From Oxalobacteraceae sp. CFBP 8761 (GTDB taxonomy: Bacteria > Pseudomonadota > Gammaproteobacteria > Burkholderiales > Burkholderiaceae_D), in the NCBI GenBank assembly GCA_014841595.1, contig JACYUE010000001.1, forward strand, positions 2,716,996-2,780,995: a stretch of DNA of 64,000 nucleotides, given 5' to 3'. Each line of letters starts with the position of its first letter. The first letter of the stretch is position 1. Below, piece after piece: positions 1 to 9,232 of this stretch. The notes beneath the pieces were generated by a model. The model worked only from the letters and a program-made list of their open reading frames with translations, had not been told where the DNA came from and did no database searches. A program made the position numbers and the translations under genes.

Positions 1-96
1 GAGCCACTGACAGGCCGCACAGTCGCCGTCCACCGTCACGCTGCCCTGCCGTAAAATGGCCGCTTGCGGCGCTCTGCCGCTTACGGAGACAACACA
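1..96. other. Window edge, no gene assigned
   Basis: This leader precedes the first gene. I see no convincing coding sequence. The only recognisable signal is the GGAG ribosome-binding site at 85-88 that serves the TTG start at 97. It may be the tail of an intergenic region cut by the window edge. Confidence 0.4.
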
Positions 97-549
97 TTGG
101 ACTGGGATTATCCGCAACCGTTCATCCTGGCGGTGACGCCGCAGGCCGGCGACATCGATGGCCTGAACCACACCAACAATGCCGTGTACGTGCGCTGGTG
201 CGAGCAGGCCGGCTGGGCGCACTCCGACAGCCTCGGCCTGTCACTCGACGACTACCGGCGCCTCGACCGGGCGATGGCGATCCGGCGCGGCGAATACGAT
301 TACCTGCTGCCGACGTTCGTCGGCGAAGCGCTGCGCCTGGCCACCTGGCTCGTTGGCGGCGACGGCAAGCTGTCGATGGAACGGCGCTTCCAGCTCGTGC
401 GCGACAGCGATGGTGCCACGGTGCTGCGCGGGCGCTGGGACCTGGTCTGCATCGAACTCTCGAGCGGCCGGCCGCGCCGCATGCCCGCCGAATTCCTGGA
501 CACGTACATGCCGGTGATCGTGGGCGGCCTGCCTACAGGATCTCGCTGA
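97..549 (+). CDS. Acyl-CoA thioesterase-like hotdog protein
   Basis: A 150-residue cytoplasmic protein of the 4HBT hotdog-fold (YbgC/FadM-like) type, expected to hydrolyse acyl-CoA thioesters. The N-terminal region carries the family signature: an Asp in GDIDGLNHTNNAVYVRW (about residues 18-34), where the D/N-H-x-N-N-x-Y pattern holds the catalytic Asp and the CoA-site residues. Length is typical. The open frame extends to a TTG at 64, but the TTG at 97 has a GGAG Shine-Dalgarno 8 bases upstream, so I start there. The 3' end overlaps the convergent arsC-like gene by 17 bases. Substrate is unknown. Confidence 0.8.
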   Translation: MDWDYPQPFILAVTPQAGDIDGLNHTNNAVYVRWCEQAGWAHSDSLGLSLDDYRRLDRAMAIRRGEYDYLLPTFVGEALRLATWLVGGDGKLSMERRFQLVRDSDGATVLRGRWDLVCIELSSGRPRRMPAEFLDTYMPVIVGGLPTGSR

Positions 550-886
550 CGCGCGTGAATGGCCGGCACAGTCGCACACCCTTGGGTGTCACGACAAATG
601 GCCGCTCGATCAGAATCGGATGCGCGACCATCGCGTCCAGCAGCGCAGCGTCGCTGGTGCCCGGCTGGTCCAGCCCCAATTCGGTGAAGACCGCTTCCTT
701 GCTGCGCACGGCCTCCCGCACCGTGATGCCTGCATCGGCAATCAAGCGGGTCAGCGTGTCACGTGTCGGCGGGTTGGCCAGATAGTCGATGATCTGCGGT
801 TCATGACAGGCGTCGCGGATGGCGGCCAGCGTGTTGCGCGACGTGCCGCAGCGGGCATTGTGATAAATCGTGATAGCCATGGTCAT
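533..886 (-). CDS. arsC: ArsC-family arsenate reductase-like protein
   Basis: A 117-residue thioredoxin-fold protein of the glutaredoxin-linked ArsC family, which reduces arsenate to arsenite. The N-terminus reads YHNARCGTSRNTL, with the catalytic Cys13 and the following Ser/Arg anion-binding residues. The C-terminal half contains an RPFVVTPKGVRLCRP stretch that carries the family's substrate-binding Arg. No arsR, arsB or arsH lies nearby, so a role in arsenic resistance is not supported by context. An ArsC/Spx-like housekeeping role is possible. The second ATG at 880 is an equally plausible start; neither has a strong ribosome-binding site. Confidence 0.85.
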   Translation of the reverse strand: MTMAITIYHNARCGTSRNTLAAIRDACHEPQIIDYLANPPTRDTLTRLIADAGITVREAVRSKEAVFTELGLDQPGTSDAALLDAMVAHPILIERPFVVTPKGVRLCRPFTRVSEIL

Positions 887-970
887 AGCAATGGTGTTTT
901 TCTATTCATGGTGTGGTGAATCGGACAACGACATGATAACCACAGCGCATACCCGTCACCACTATTTTGC

Positions 971-999
971 TTGTTCCCCCTTCCGGGCCGGGCTAGAAT
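971..999 (+). promoter_or_regulatory. Candidate sigma-70 promoter for the acyltransferase gene
   Basis: TTGTTC at 971-976 and TAGAAT at 994-999 are separated by 17 bases. They lie about 70 bases before the acyltransferase start, inside the divergent spacer between it and the arsC-like gene. The call rests only on the hexamer match and position. Confidence 0.4.
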
Positions 1000-1071
1000 C
1001 GCACGCTTGATTTTATCGAGCGTAAGAACTGCAGCCGTTGCAGATGACTGACGCCACCCTCCGGAGACCCG

Positions 1072-1704
1072 ATGACCGACTACTTGCTGCGCCCTGCAGC
1101 CCTGCCCACCCTGCGCCAGCGCGCGGCGCTGCGTGTACTGCAGTGCTTCGGCTGGAAGGTGTTCTTCAAACCGTTGCCAGGGCCGCACGGTGTTTGCGTC
1201 ATCTATCCGCATACGTCGAACTGGGATTTCCCGATCGGCCTGCTGGCCACGTGGGCCATGGGCACGCAGTTCAAGTGGCTGGCCAAGGACACGCTGTTCC
1301 GGGGACCGATGGGCCGCCTGATGCGCCACTGGGGCGGCGTCCCGGTCGACCGCCGCGCGCCGATGGGCGCGACGCGCCAGCTGGCTGACACCATGCTCGC
1401 CGCGCCATCGTTCTGGATCGGCATCACGCCGGAAGGCACGCGCGCCTATCGTCCCAACTGGAAAAGCGGCTTCTACCACCTCGCTGTCACGGCCAATGTG
1501 CCGATGGTGCTGGTGCGTTTTGACTATGGCAAGAAAGAGCTGAGCCTGGTCGACACGATGACACCGACCGGTGACGTCGAGCGCGACATGGACGCCATCC
1601 GCGCCGTCTACGTCGGCAGCCAGGCGCTGTACCCGGAGAATGCTGCGCCGATCGTGCTGGCGCCGCCACGCGACGAGCAATCCGCGCAGCGCAAGCGGGC
1701 CTGA
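1072..1704 (+). CDS. PlsC-like 1-acyl-glycerophosphate acyltransferase family protein
   Basis: A 210-residue protein of the lysophospholipid acyltransferase superfamily, which moves an acyl chain onto a lysophospholipid or related acceptor. The catalytic H-x4-D block appears as PHTSNWDF (about residues 47-54). The second block FRGPMGRLMRHWGGVPVDRR follows, then the IGITPEGTRA block with the Glu-Gly-Thr-Arg acceptor motif. Start is chosen at an ATG with GGAG 8 bases upstream. There is no clear membrane span, so it is probably peripheral to the inner membrane. Closest in style to the small TlyC/PlsC-like acyltransferases; its substrate cannot be told from sequence. Confidence 0.8.
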   Translation: MTDYLLRPAALPTLRQRAALRVLQCFGWKVFFKPLPGPHGVCVIYPHTSNWDFPIGLLATWAMGTQFKWLAKDTLFRGPMGRLMRHWGGVPVDRRAPMGATRQLADTMLAAPSFWIGITPEGTRAYRPNWKSGFYHLAVTANVPMVLVRFDYGKKELSLVDTMTPTGDVERDMDAIRAVYVGSQALYPENAAPIVLAPPRDEQSAQRKRA

Positions 1705-1705
1705 A

Positions 1706-1729
1706 CGCCGCGGGCTCAGTCCCGCGGCG
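1706..1729. terminator. Shared inverted repeat between convergent genes
   Basis: A perfect 9-bp inverted repeat (CGCCGCGGG at 1706-1714 and its complement at 1721-1729) with a 6-base loop. It sits between the convergent acyltransferase and SulP genes, and the SulP stop codon lies in the loop. There is no T-tract, so termination efficiency is uncertain. Confidence 0.4.
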
Positions 1730-3374
1730 GCGAACCCGCCAGCTGGTCCCACGCAATGGCGGCGCTCAGGAACACCTGGCCATCGAGTTTGCCCAACAAG
1801 TCGCTTTCCTTGAGCCGGTCCATGACCGGCCCCTTCACTTCCGCCAGGTGCAGCAGCACCCCGCGCTGGCGTAGCGAACTGATCAGCTCTTCGAGCCCGA
1901 ACAGCGCCGACGTGTCGATCGCATTCACGGCCGACAGCACCAGCACCAGATGGCGCGTCCCCGGATGGGCGACGAGTTCTTCGTCGATGCGCTCGTTGAC
2001 CGCATCCACATTGCCGAAGAACAGGCCGGCATCGACCCGCAGCATCAACAGCCCCGGCGTCGTCTCGGCCGAATAGCGCTCCACGTTGCGGAAGTGTTCG
2101 GTGCCATGGATGCGGCCCAGCACCGCGATATGCGGCCGGCTGGCGCGCCAGATCAGCACGACCATCGACAGCGCCACGCCCACCAGCACGCCGGCTTCGA
2201 CGCCCAGCAGCAGCACCCCGCCGGCGGTAGCCAGCAGCGCCAGCGCATCGGCGCGGTCGTAGCGCCAGGCGGTGCGCAGCGTCGACAGGTCGAGCATCCC
2301 GAGCACCGCAACGATGATTGTTGCGGCCAGTGTGGGCAGCGGCAGCAGTGCGAGCCAGCCGGTGGGCAGCACGAGCGCCAGCGCCAGCAGGCCGGCGGTG
2401 ATCATGCTGGCCAGTTGCGTGTTGGCGCCGGCCGCGAAATTGACGGCCGAACGCGACAGACTGCCGGTGACGGGAAAGCCGCCGGTCAGCGCGCTGCCGA
2501 CGTTGGCCGCGCCCAGGCCCACCAGTTCGCGGTTGCTGACCAGTTTTTCGCCGCCCCGCTTGAGCGCCAGCGCCTGCGCGCCCGACATGCTGATCAGGAA
2601 CACCATGAAGCCAATCAAGAGCGCCGGTTGGAGCAGCGCTTGCCAGTGCTGCGACGACGTCGCCAGGTTCAGCCCCGGCAAACCGGTCGGCACGGCGCCC
2701 GTCGTCGCCACCCCCATCTGCACAAGACCCAGCTGCTGCACGAGCGCCATCGCGCCCAGCACGACGGCAATCGGCGCCAGCTTGGACCCGACGTCGGCCG
2801 CCGCTGCCGGCACGCGCAGCCGGCGCAGCAGCGGCGCCAGGTGACTGCGCGCGGCCAACAGCAGCACGAGCGAACCGACGCCCAGCAGGATGCTTGGCCA
2901 GTGCGGCGTCATGCCGATCTCGATGGGGCCGCCCACCAGCGTGCGCAACTGCCCCCACGCGATGACGATCGCCGAGCCGATGGTGAAGCCGCTCATCACG
3001 GGTCGCGAAAAGAAGTTGGCGAGAAAGCCGATGCGCAGCAGCCCGCACAGCAGCAGGACCAGGCCGGACAACAGGGCCAGTTGCGCGGCCAGCACGCCAT
3101 ACAGCGCCGTGCCCGGCGTGGCCAGTGGCGCCAGCGTGGACGCCGTCATCAGGGAAATGATCGCCATCGGCCCGACCGATTGCGTGGTGCTGGTACCGAA
3201 CAGCGCATACAGCAAGGGCGGGACGATGCTGGCATAGATGCCGACCGCCGGCGGCAGGCCCGCCACCAGGGCGTAGGCCATGCCCTGCGGGATCATCATC
3301 ATCGCCACCACGATGCCGGCGCTGATATCGCCCGGCAGCGCGGCGCGCCGGTACGGGCGCAACCACTCAAGCAT
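1716..3374 (-). CDS. SulP-family anion transporter with STAS domain
   Basis: A 552-residue inner-membrane transporter of the SLC26/SulP family, which carries sulfate, bicarbonate or dicarboxylates. The N-terminal transport domain (about residues 10-400) begins with the conserved GDISAGIVVAMMMIPQGMAY helix 1 block and the SVGPMAIISLMT segment. The C-terminal STAS domain (about 420-540) carries the AVNAIDTSALFGLEEL signature. Full family length. No carbonic anhydrase or sulfur-assimilation gene adjoins it, so the anion is not determined. Confidence 0.9.
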   Translation of the reverse strand: MLEWLRPYRRAALPGDISAGIVVAMMMIPQGMAYALVAGLPPAVGIYASIVPPLLYALFGTSTTQSVGPMAIISLMTASTLAPLATPGTALYGVLAAQLALLSGLVLLLCGLLRIGFLANFFSRPVMSGFTIGSAIVIAWGQLRTLVGGPIEIGMTPHWPSILLGVGSLVLLLAARSHLAPLLRRLRVPAAAADVGSKLAPIAVVLGAMALVQQLGLVQMGVATTGAVPTGLPGLNLATSSQHWQALLQPALLIGFMVFLISMSGAQALALKRGGEKLVSNRELVGLGAANVGSALTGGFPVTGSLSRSAVNFAAGANTQLASMITAGLLALALVLPTGWLALLPLPTLAATIIVAVLGMLDLSTLRTAWRYDRADALALLATAGGVLLLGVEAGVLVGVALSMVVLIWRASRPHIAVLGRIHGTEHFRNVERYSAETTPGLLMLRVDAGLFFGNVDAVNERIDEELVAHPGTRHLVLVLSAVNAIDTSALFGLEELISSLRQRGVLLHLAEVKGPVMDRLKESDLLGKLDGQVFLSAAIAWDQLAGSPPRD

Positions 3375-3461
3375 GGAAAGTCCTGGCCGGGACGGCCGGA
3401 GGTGAAAAGAACGCTAGCGTAGCATGATTACCAGCCCAGGCCGAGCCTCAGGACGCATACT

Positions 3462-4040
3462 TCAACGGGCCAGCGCCACCAGCCAGATGCCCGCCGCGCC
3501 GATGGCCGCAGCCAGTGGCCGGCGCAGGCGCTCGCCCGGAATCGCGCCCAGCAGCATCAGCCCGGCGCTGGCCAGGATGAAGCCGGCGCCGCTGGCCATG
3601 CCGGTCAGTTCATTCCCGTGCGCGAGTCCATGCACGAACGCGCAGGCGCCGACGGTAAGTACCGCCATTTGCCGCTGCTGCAGTCGTGGCGCATATGCCG
3701 CCAACCCGCCCAGCAGCAGCACGGTCGCCGCGATCGACAGTTCGAGAGCCGGCAACGCGACGCCGCCGCTGCTGGCCGCACCCAGCGCCATCATCACGAG
3801 GAACGTCGGTGCGAGCAGGTAGCGGTGCTGCTGGCGGCTCCAGAGGCCAACCGCGAGCAGCGCCAGCAGATGGTCGACGCCCGTCACCGGGTGCAGCAGG
3901 CCAGCCACGAAGCCACTGTCGGGCGCGTGTCCGGGATGCGCGGCCGCCGGCAGCGCCAGTGTCAGGGCGGTCACGGCCACGCCCGCGCGGGCCTGGTGGT
4001 GGCGGATGGTGTGGTGCAGCGCGCGCAAACTTGTCGTCAT
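3462..4040 (-). CDS. ureJ: HupE/UreJ-family nickel permease
   Basis: A 192-residue protein of the HupE/UreJ family, secondary nickel carriers that feed metal to urease or hydrogenase. The mature N-terminus after a signal-like helix contains HPGHAPDSGFVAGLLHPVTGVDHLLALLAVG, where the HPxTGxDH metal-binding motif is conserved, and a second His block (FVHGLAHGNEL) sits in a later helix. About six membrane segments. The frame is open further upstream to 4178, but the ATG at 4040 has a GGGAGA ribosome-binding site and avoids overlap with ureG. It is the last gene of the urease operon, 16 bases after ureG, which supports nickel supply as its job. Confidence 0.88.
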   Translation of the reverse strand: MTTSLRALHHTIRHHQARAGVAVTALTLALPAAAHPGHAPDSGFVAGLLHPVTGVDHLLALLAVGLWSRQQHRYLLAPTFLVMMALGAASSGGVALPALELSIAATVLLLGGLAAYAPRLQQRQMAVLTVGACAFVHGLAHGNELTGMASGAGFILASAGLMLLGAIPGERLRRPLAAAIGAAGIWLVALAR

Positions 4041-4056
4041 GGTTATCTCCCTGGTG

Positions 4057-4680
<624 letters not shown>

Positions 4681-4703
4681 GCTTGCTCCTTCATCAACAA
4701 TGA

Positions 4704-5369
4704 TCACGACCGGTACAAGCGGCCATGCTGCACTTCGTGGCGCATCGACAGCATCGACAGGCCAGGTGCCCAGTTCGACAATTCGTCGTCCGGCAAACGC
4801 CGCGCCAGTTCAACGGCGCGCTCGATCTCGGGCCGCAGCGACAGCAGCAGGCGCTGGCCGGCCACCTGCCCCAGCGGCACCGACTTGACGCACACCAGCA
4901 CCTGGTTTTCAACCCACGCAAACACCATCGCCAGCAGCGCTTCTTCATGCGGAATATCGAGTCCGTCCACCGCGCAGGCAAACGCCAGCGGCAGCGTGAC
5001 GTCCTCGCCGAGCGCGCGCGTGTCGGCCACGCCCAGCTCCGCGATCAGGCGACTCAGCGAATAGCCCATCTGGACCGATTCGGCGCGCAGTTCGGCCGTG
5101 TCGCGCGACGCCAGGAAGCACCCGCCCCAGTGCGCAATCGTCTCGTCATCGCGCGCGGCAAATGCTTTCAAAAGACGCCACAACACGGGCGCATCCCAAC
5201 GCGCCACGACGTCATCGAGGTAGCGCACGATCCACGCGCGAGCGCTGTCGGCGTCCGTGACCAGGCCTTCTTCGAGCGCCGCTTCGAGGCCCTGCGAATA
5301 GCTGTAGCCGCCGATCGGCAAGGCCGGGCTGGCAAACTGCAGCAGGTGCAACAGGCTGGCGGCGTTCAT
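4704..5369 (-). CDS. ureF: Urease accessory protein UreF
   Basis: UreF forms a complex with UreD and acts as a GTPase-regulating checkpoint during urease activation. The 221-residue all-helical protein begins with [20 protein letters not shown], the diagnostic UreF N-terminal block with the [12 protein letters not shown] motif. The C-terminal region ([13 protein letters not shown]) matches the conserved UreF end, where the tail contacts UreD. The start overlaps the ureE stop by 4 bases, indicating translational coupling. Confidence 0.95.
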   Translation of the reverse strand: MNAASLLHLLQFASPALPIGGYSYSQGLEAALEEGLVTDADSARAWIVRYLDDVVARWDAPVLWRLLKAFAARDDETIAHWGGCFLASRDTAELRAESVQMGYSLSRLIAELGVADTRALGEDVTLPLAFACAVDGLDIPHEEALLAMVFAWVENQVLVCVKSVPLGQVAGQRLLLSLRPEIERAVELARRLPDDELSNWAPGLSMLSMRHEVQHGRLYRS

Positions 5370-5899
5370 GTCGGATCCGGTGCTATTGGCGCAACGTCCG
5401 ACGGCCGGTGAATCTTCTGGCGCAGCGGCACCGGCGCCAGCAAGCCGCCCGGCCCCTGCTCATGATGGTGACCGTGGCCGCCGCCATACGCGCCCGCCTC
5501 CGGCTCGAATCTGGCCAGTTCTTCACTGACGTCGGCACCCAGCCCCGCGACCATCTCGCGCAGCACCGGATCGACACGGATGCGCAGCCAGCCGGGGCCC
5601 ACCTGCGTCTGCGTGTGACGGTTCCCCAGGTGAAAGGCGCAGCGGGCCAGCAGCGTCGCGTCGCTGCAGCGCACGACATACGTCGGCTCCAGCGCGGCCT
5701 CGACGCGTACGACACGCCCGCCTTCGCCCAGCAGCAGGTCGCCATCGCGCAGCACCGTGCCGCGCACGAGGAACAGCGCGACCTCTTCGCCCGAGGCCAG
5801 GCGTGCGCGCTGGCGGCAGCGCTCCCGTTGTTCGAACGGCAGCACCAGCGTGTCGTGCACGACGTCGGCAACAAGGATGCGGGTATGCAGTGAAATCAT
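5366..5899 (-). CDS. ureE: Urease nickel metallochaperone UreE
   Basis: UreE delivers nickel to the UreDFG-urease complex. The 177-residue product has the N-terminal peptide-binding domain and the C-terminal metal domain with the CAFHLGNRHT motif, which holds the conserved interfacial His. A short His-rich tail (GGGHGHHHEQG) adds nickel-binding capacity, though it is more modest than the Klebsiella-type poly-His tail. The tail continues for about 30 residues past the core fold and is low in complexity. It lies 9 bases after ureC and overlaps ureF by 4 bases. Confidence 0.95.
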   Translation of the reverse strand: MISLHTRILVADVVHDTLVLPFEQRERCRQRARLASGEEVALFLVRGTVLRDGDLLLGEGGRVVRVEAALEPTYVVRCSDATLLARCAFHLGNRHTQTQVGPGWLRIRVDPVLREMVAGLGADVSEELARFEPEAGAYGGGHGHHHEQGPGGLLAPVPLRQKIHRPSDVAPIAPDPT

Positions 5900-5908
5900 G
5901 GATGGCCT

Positions 5909-7612
5909 CTAGAACAGAAAGTAACGCTGCGCCAGCGGCAGCATGCTGGCCGCTTCGCACACGAGCAGGCGGCCGTCGGCCCGCACTTCATAGGTTTCGG
6001 GATCGACTTCCATGTGCGGCGTGGCGCCGTTGTGGATCATGTCGCGCTTGCGCAGGCCGCGCGTGCCGCGCACGGCGATCGTCGTCTTGGTCAGTCCCAG
6101 CGTGCGCGCGATGCCGGCCTCGAACGCGCTTTGTGAAACAAACGTGAACGACTTGCGCAGGCCGCCGCCAAACGCGCCGAACATGGGCCGGTAATGCACC
6201 GGCTGCGGCGTCGGGATCGAGGCATTCGGGTCGCCCATCAGGCTCGCCGCGATCATCCCGCCCTTGACGACCATCGACGGCTTGACGCCAAAGAAGGCGG
6301 GCCGCCACAGCACGATGTCGGCGATCTTTCCCACCTCGAGCGAGCCGACGACGTGCGCGATGCCGTGCGTGATGGCGGGATTGATCGTGTACTTGGCGAT
6401 GTAGCGCTTGACGCGGGCATTGTCGTTGCGTGACGAGTCGCCGTCCAAAGCGCCGCGCTGCACCTTCATCTTGTGCGCCGTCTGCCAGGTGCGCATGATC
6501 GTCTCGCCCACGCGCCCCATCGCCTGCGAGTCCGACGACATCATCGAGATCGCGCCCAGGTCGTGCAGGATGTCCTCGGCGGCGATCGTCTCGCGCCGGA
6601 TGCGCGATTCTGCAAACGCCACGTCCTCGGCAATCGCCGGGTCGAGGTGGTGGCAGACCATCAGCATGTCCAGGTGCTCGTCGAGCGTATTGACCGTGAA
6701 CGGGCGCGTGGGATTGGTCGACGACGGCAGCACGTTGTCGTAGCCCACGGCCGCGATGATGTCCGGCGCATGGCCACCGCCGGCACCCTCGGTGTGGAAG
6801 GTGTGGATCGTGCGGCCCTTGAACGCCGCCACGGTCGACTCCAGAAAGCCTGCCTCGTTGAGCGTGTCGGAATGCAGCGCCACCTGCACGTCCAGCCGTT
6901 CGGCCACCGACAGGCAATTGTCGATCGCGGCGGGCGTGCTGCCCCAGTCTTCGTGCAGCTTCAGGCCCACGGCGCCGGCATGGACCTGCTCTTCGAGCGG
7001 GCCGGGCTGGCTGACGTTGCCCTTGCCAAAAAAGCCCAGATTCATCGGGAACGCGTCGGCCGCCTGCAGCATCGAATGAATGTGCCAGGCGCCCGGCGTG
7101 CAGGTCGTGGCGGCCGTGCCGACGGCGGGCCCGGTGCCGCCGCCCAGCATCGTCGTGATGCCCGAGTACAGCGCTTCATCGATCTGCTGCGGGCAGATGA
7201 AATGGATGTGCGTGTCGACACCACCGGCCGTGACGATCATGCCTTCGCCGGCGATGATCTCGGTGGCACCGCCGATGGCCATCGTGACATTCGGCTGGAT
7301 ATCCGGGTTGCCGGCCTTGCCGATGGCGGCAATCAGGCCATCCTTGATCCCGATGTCGGCCTTGACGATGCCCCAGTGGTCGATGATGACGGCGTTGGTG
7401 ATGACGGTGTCCATCACGCCCTCGCGCAGACGCTGCGACTGGCCCATGCCGTCGCGGATCACTTTGCCGCCGCCGAACTTGACCTCTTCGCCGTAGGTCG
7501 CGAAGTCGCGTTCGATCTCGATCACGAGGTCGGTGTCGGCCAGGCGGATCCGGTCGCCCGTGGTCGGGCCATACATGTCGGCGTAGGCCTGGCGGCTGAG
7601 CGTGACCATCAT
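5909..7612 (-). CDS. ureC: Urease alpha subunit UreC
   Basis: The catalytic subunit of nickel urease, which hydrolyses urea to ammonia and carbamate. The 567-residue protein carries the complete active site: HIHF first metal-ligand pair, the carbamylated lysine at K218 in [11 protein letters not shown], downstream His ligands, and the mobile-flap cysteine and His in [20 protein letters not shown]. Length is exactly that of bacterial three-subunit ureases. The first of two consecutive ATG codons overlaps the ureB stop by 4 bases (ATGA). Confidence 0.98.
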   Translation of the reverse strand: MMVTLSRQAYADMYGPTTGDRIRLADTDLVIEIERDFATYGEEVKFGGGKVIRDGMGQSQRLREGVMDTVITNAVIIDHWGIVKADIGIKDGLIAAIGKAGNPDIQPNVTMAIGGATEIIAGEGMIVTAGGVDTHIHFICPQQIDEALYSGITTMLGGGTGPAVGTAATTCTPGAWHIHSMLQAADAFPMNLGFFGKGNVSQPGPLEEQVHAGAVGLKLHEDWGSTPAAIDNCLSVAERLDVQVALHSDTLNEAGFLESTVAAFKGRTIHTFHTEGAGGGHAPDIIAAVGYDNVLPSSTNPTRPFTVNTLDEHLDMLMVCHHLDPAIAEDVAFAESRIRRETIAAEDILHDLGAISMMSSDSQAMGRVGETIMRTWQTAHKMKVQRGALDGDSSRNDNARVKRYIAKYTINPAITHGIAHVVGSLEVGKIADIVLWRPAFFGVKPSMVVKGGMIAASLMGDPNASIPTPQPVHYRPMFGAFGGGLRKSFTFVSQSAFEAGIARTLGLTKTTIAVRGTRGLRKRDMIHNGATPHMEVDPETYEVRADGRLLVCEAASMLPLAQRYFLF

Positions 7613-7947
7613 GCCTCCCCTGGTGTGAAAGGTACGACCGCAGGCAACGGCCCCGACACGCGGCCCTGGAAACCATGCACGATCCGCTCGCCCGCCAGGT
7701 CGACCAGTTCCACCGTGCGGCGCTGGCCTGGCTCGAAGCGCACGGCGGTGCCGGCCGCGATGTTCAGCCGCATGCCGAGCGTGCTGTCGCGCTCGAACTG
7801 CAACGCGGGATTGACTTCATAAAAATGATAATGCGAGCCGACCTGCACCGGCCGGTCGCCCGCATTGGCCACAACCACGGTCAGCGTGCGCCGACCGACG
7901 TTGAGTTCGATATCGCCGTCGTCAAGAAAGTATTCGCCTGGGATCAC
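7609..7947 (-). CDS. ureB: Urease beta subunit UreB
   Basis: The 112-residue small structural subunit of the (alpha-beta-gamma)3 urease. It starts with [19 protein letters not shown] and contains the [13 protein letters not shown] block typical of UreB. It lies 12 bases after ureA and overlaps ureC by 4 bases, consistent with stoichiometric co-translation. Cytoplasmic. Confidence 0.97.
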   Translation of the reverse strand: MIPGEYFLDDGDIELNVGRRTLTVVVANAGDRPVQVGSHYHFYEVNPALQFERDSTLGMRLNIAAGTAVRFEPGQRRTVELVDLAGERIVHGFQGRVSGPLPAVVPFTPGEA

Positions 7948-7959
7948 GCTGGGCTCCGG

Positions 7960-8262
7960 CTAAGGAATCGGATGGTGGACGGTCACGAGCTTGGTCCCGT
8001 CCGGGAACGTGGCCTCGACCTGAATATCGGGGATCATTTCTGGCACGCCCTCCATCACGTCGCCGCGCGCGAGGATCGTCGTGCCTTCGCTCATCAGCTC
8101 GGCCACGCTGCGGCCATCGCGCGCGCCTTCCATGATCGCGGCCGTGATCAGGGCCACGGCTTCCGGGTAATTCAGCTTGAGGCCGCGCGCACGCCGGCGT
8201 TCGGCGAGCAACGCAGCAGTAAAGATCAGCAGCTTGTCTTTTTCGCGGGGCGTCAGGTCCAT
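7960..8262 (-). CDS. ureA: Urease gamma subunit UreA
   Basis: The 100-residue gamma subunit. It starts [14 protein letters not shown], has the [18 protein letters not shown] and [18 protein letters not shown] family blocks, and ends in the TVHHPIP tail. Exact family length. It is the first structural gene after ureD in the operon, 27 bases downstream of it. Confidence 0.98.
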   Translation of the reverse strand: MDLTPREKDKLLIFTAALLAERRRARGLKLNYPEAVALITAAIMEGARDGRSVAELMSEGTTILARGDVMEGVPEMIPDIQVEATFPDGTKLVTVHHPIP

Positions 8263-8289
8263 GGGCGGTTCCGTATCAAGTGAGCCAGT

Positions 8290-9129
8290 CTAGGTAAGCC
8301 AGATGCGCGGCGGGCACGCCGGGCGGTCGAGCAGATGGGGGCGCAGCAAAGCCCACACCTGCGCCATGACGGCGCGCGCCGCCTCGCCGTCGTCGCCGAG
8401 ATAACGCACAACGAACACCGACTTCACCTGGCTCGACGCCAGCTGCGGGTCGAGCGCGCGCACGTGCGCCTGCAGCGCGGCGGGCACGGGCCGGCCGACA
8501 GCAAGCAAGGTCGCGCACACCGCATGGCCGCGCATGCCGAGGGGGCTGGCGATGCCATCCGGGGTCAGGATGCCCTGCTCCCACCACAGCAGACGACCCT
8601 CCTGGCGAATGCGCGTGCGCTGGCGGATCCGTCCGCGCGTAAACGCTTCGCCGGCGGCCACGCGGCCGAAGCACAGGACTTCGCTGCCGATATAGGTGCT
8701 GCCGGCAGCGAGATCGACCTCGTGGTCGAGGTCGACGCTGGCTGCGTCATAGAAGATGGTTTCCTGCGGCAGCCATTCGATGGCGGCGCCCGCGCCAACC
8801 CGCAGGCGTACCGCCTGCTGCGACACGCGGCCGTTGGCGCGGTACCACTTGGCCGCGCCGGGACTGGTGGCCAGCACGCTGCAAGCGGGGCCGGCGTCGA
8901 CGTCGATCTCGAGCCGGTCGCCCCCGACCACGCCACCTGGCGGGTGCACGACGATCACGTGGCAGGCGCCGGGGCCTTCCGGATACAGCGCCTTCTGCAC
9001 ACGCAGCGGGCCGCGGTGCGTGCGGCGCACGAGGCGTGTCGTGTCGCCATCGCGCACGAAGCCCAGCGCCAGACTGGCTTGCCAGGCGGGGAAGACCGTG
9101 GATGGATCGGAAGGGGTGCAATCGCGCAT
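8290..9129 (-). CDS. ureD: Urease accessory protein UreD
   Basis: UreD (UreH) is the scaffold that binds apo-urease and the UreF/UreG complex and channels nickel. The 279-residue product contains the HPPGGVVGGDRLEIDV motif, ATSPGAAKWYR, and the WLPQETIFYD block. The reading frame is open upstream to 9372, but that part is Arg/Ala-rich and lacks family similarity, so I start at the ATG at 9129 (MRDCTPSDP), although its ribosome-binding site is weak. It heads the ureDABCEFG operon. Confidence 0.93.
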   Translation of the reverse strand: MRDCTPSDPSTVFPAWQASLALGFVRDGDTTRLVRRTHRGPLRVQKALYPEGPGACHVIVVHPPGGVVGGDRLEIDVDAGPACSVLATSPGAAKWYRANGRVSQQAVRLRVGAGAAIEWLPQETIFYDAASVDLDHEVDLAAGSTYIGSEVLCFGRVAAGEAFTRGRIRQRTRIRQEGRLLWWEQGILTPDGIASPLGMRGHAVCATLLAVGRPVPAALQAHVRALDPQLASSQVKSVFVVRYLGDDGEAARAVMAQVWALLRPHLLDRPACPPRIWLT

Positions 9130-9192
9130 GCTTGATGAAACAGCACGATGCGTGCCAGCGTCTTGACGTGGCGTGGGACGTCTATTTTGCAA

Positions 9193-9221
9193 GCGACGCG
9201 CACCGCAAAGGTGCGCGTCGC
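9193..9221 (-). terminator. Strong hairpin after the diguanylate cyclase gene
   Basis: A perfect 12-bp stem (9193-9204 with 9210-9221) with a 5-base loop, starting 11 bases past the stop of the upstream minus-strand GGDEF gene. The trailing tract on the minus strand is only weakly T-rich. It probably separates the cyclase from the urease operon, although it could also act as an mRNA-stabilising hairpin. Confidence 0.55.
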
Positions 9222-9232
9222 ACCCGAACGCG

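Noticed and set aside
883..3366. 827-residue minus-strand frame overlapping the SulP gene
   Set aside because: It is an out-of-frame shadow of the SulP gene: Arg/Ala/Gly-rich composition with no recognisable domain.
1950..3422. 490-residue plus-strand frame opposite SulP
   Set aside because: Antisense shadow produced by G+C-rich codon use; rich in His, Gln and Arg, with no fold or start signal.
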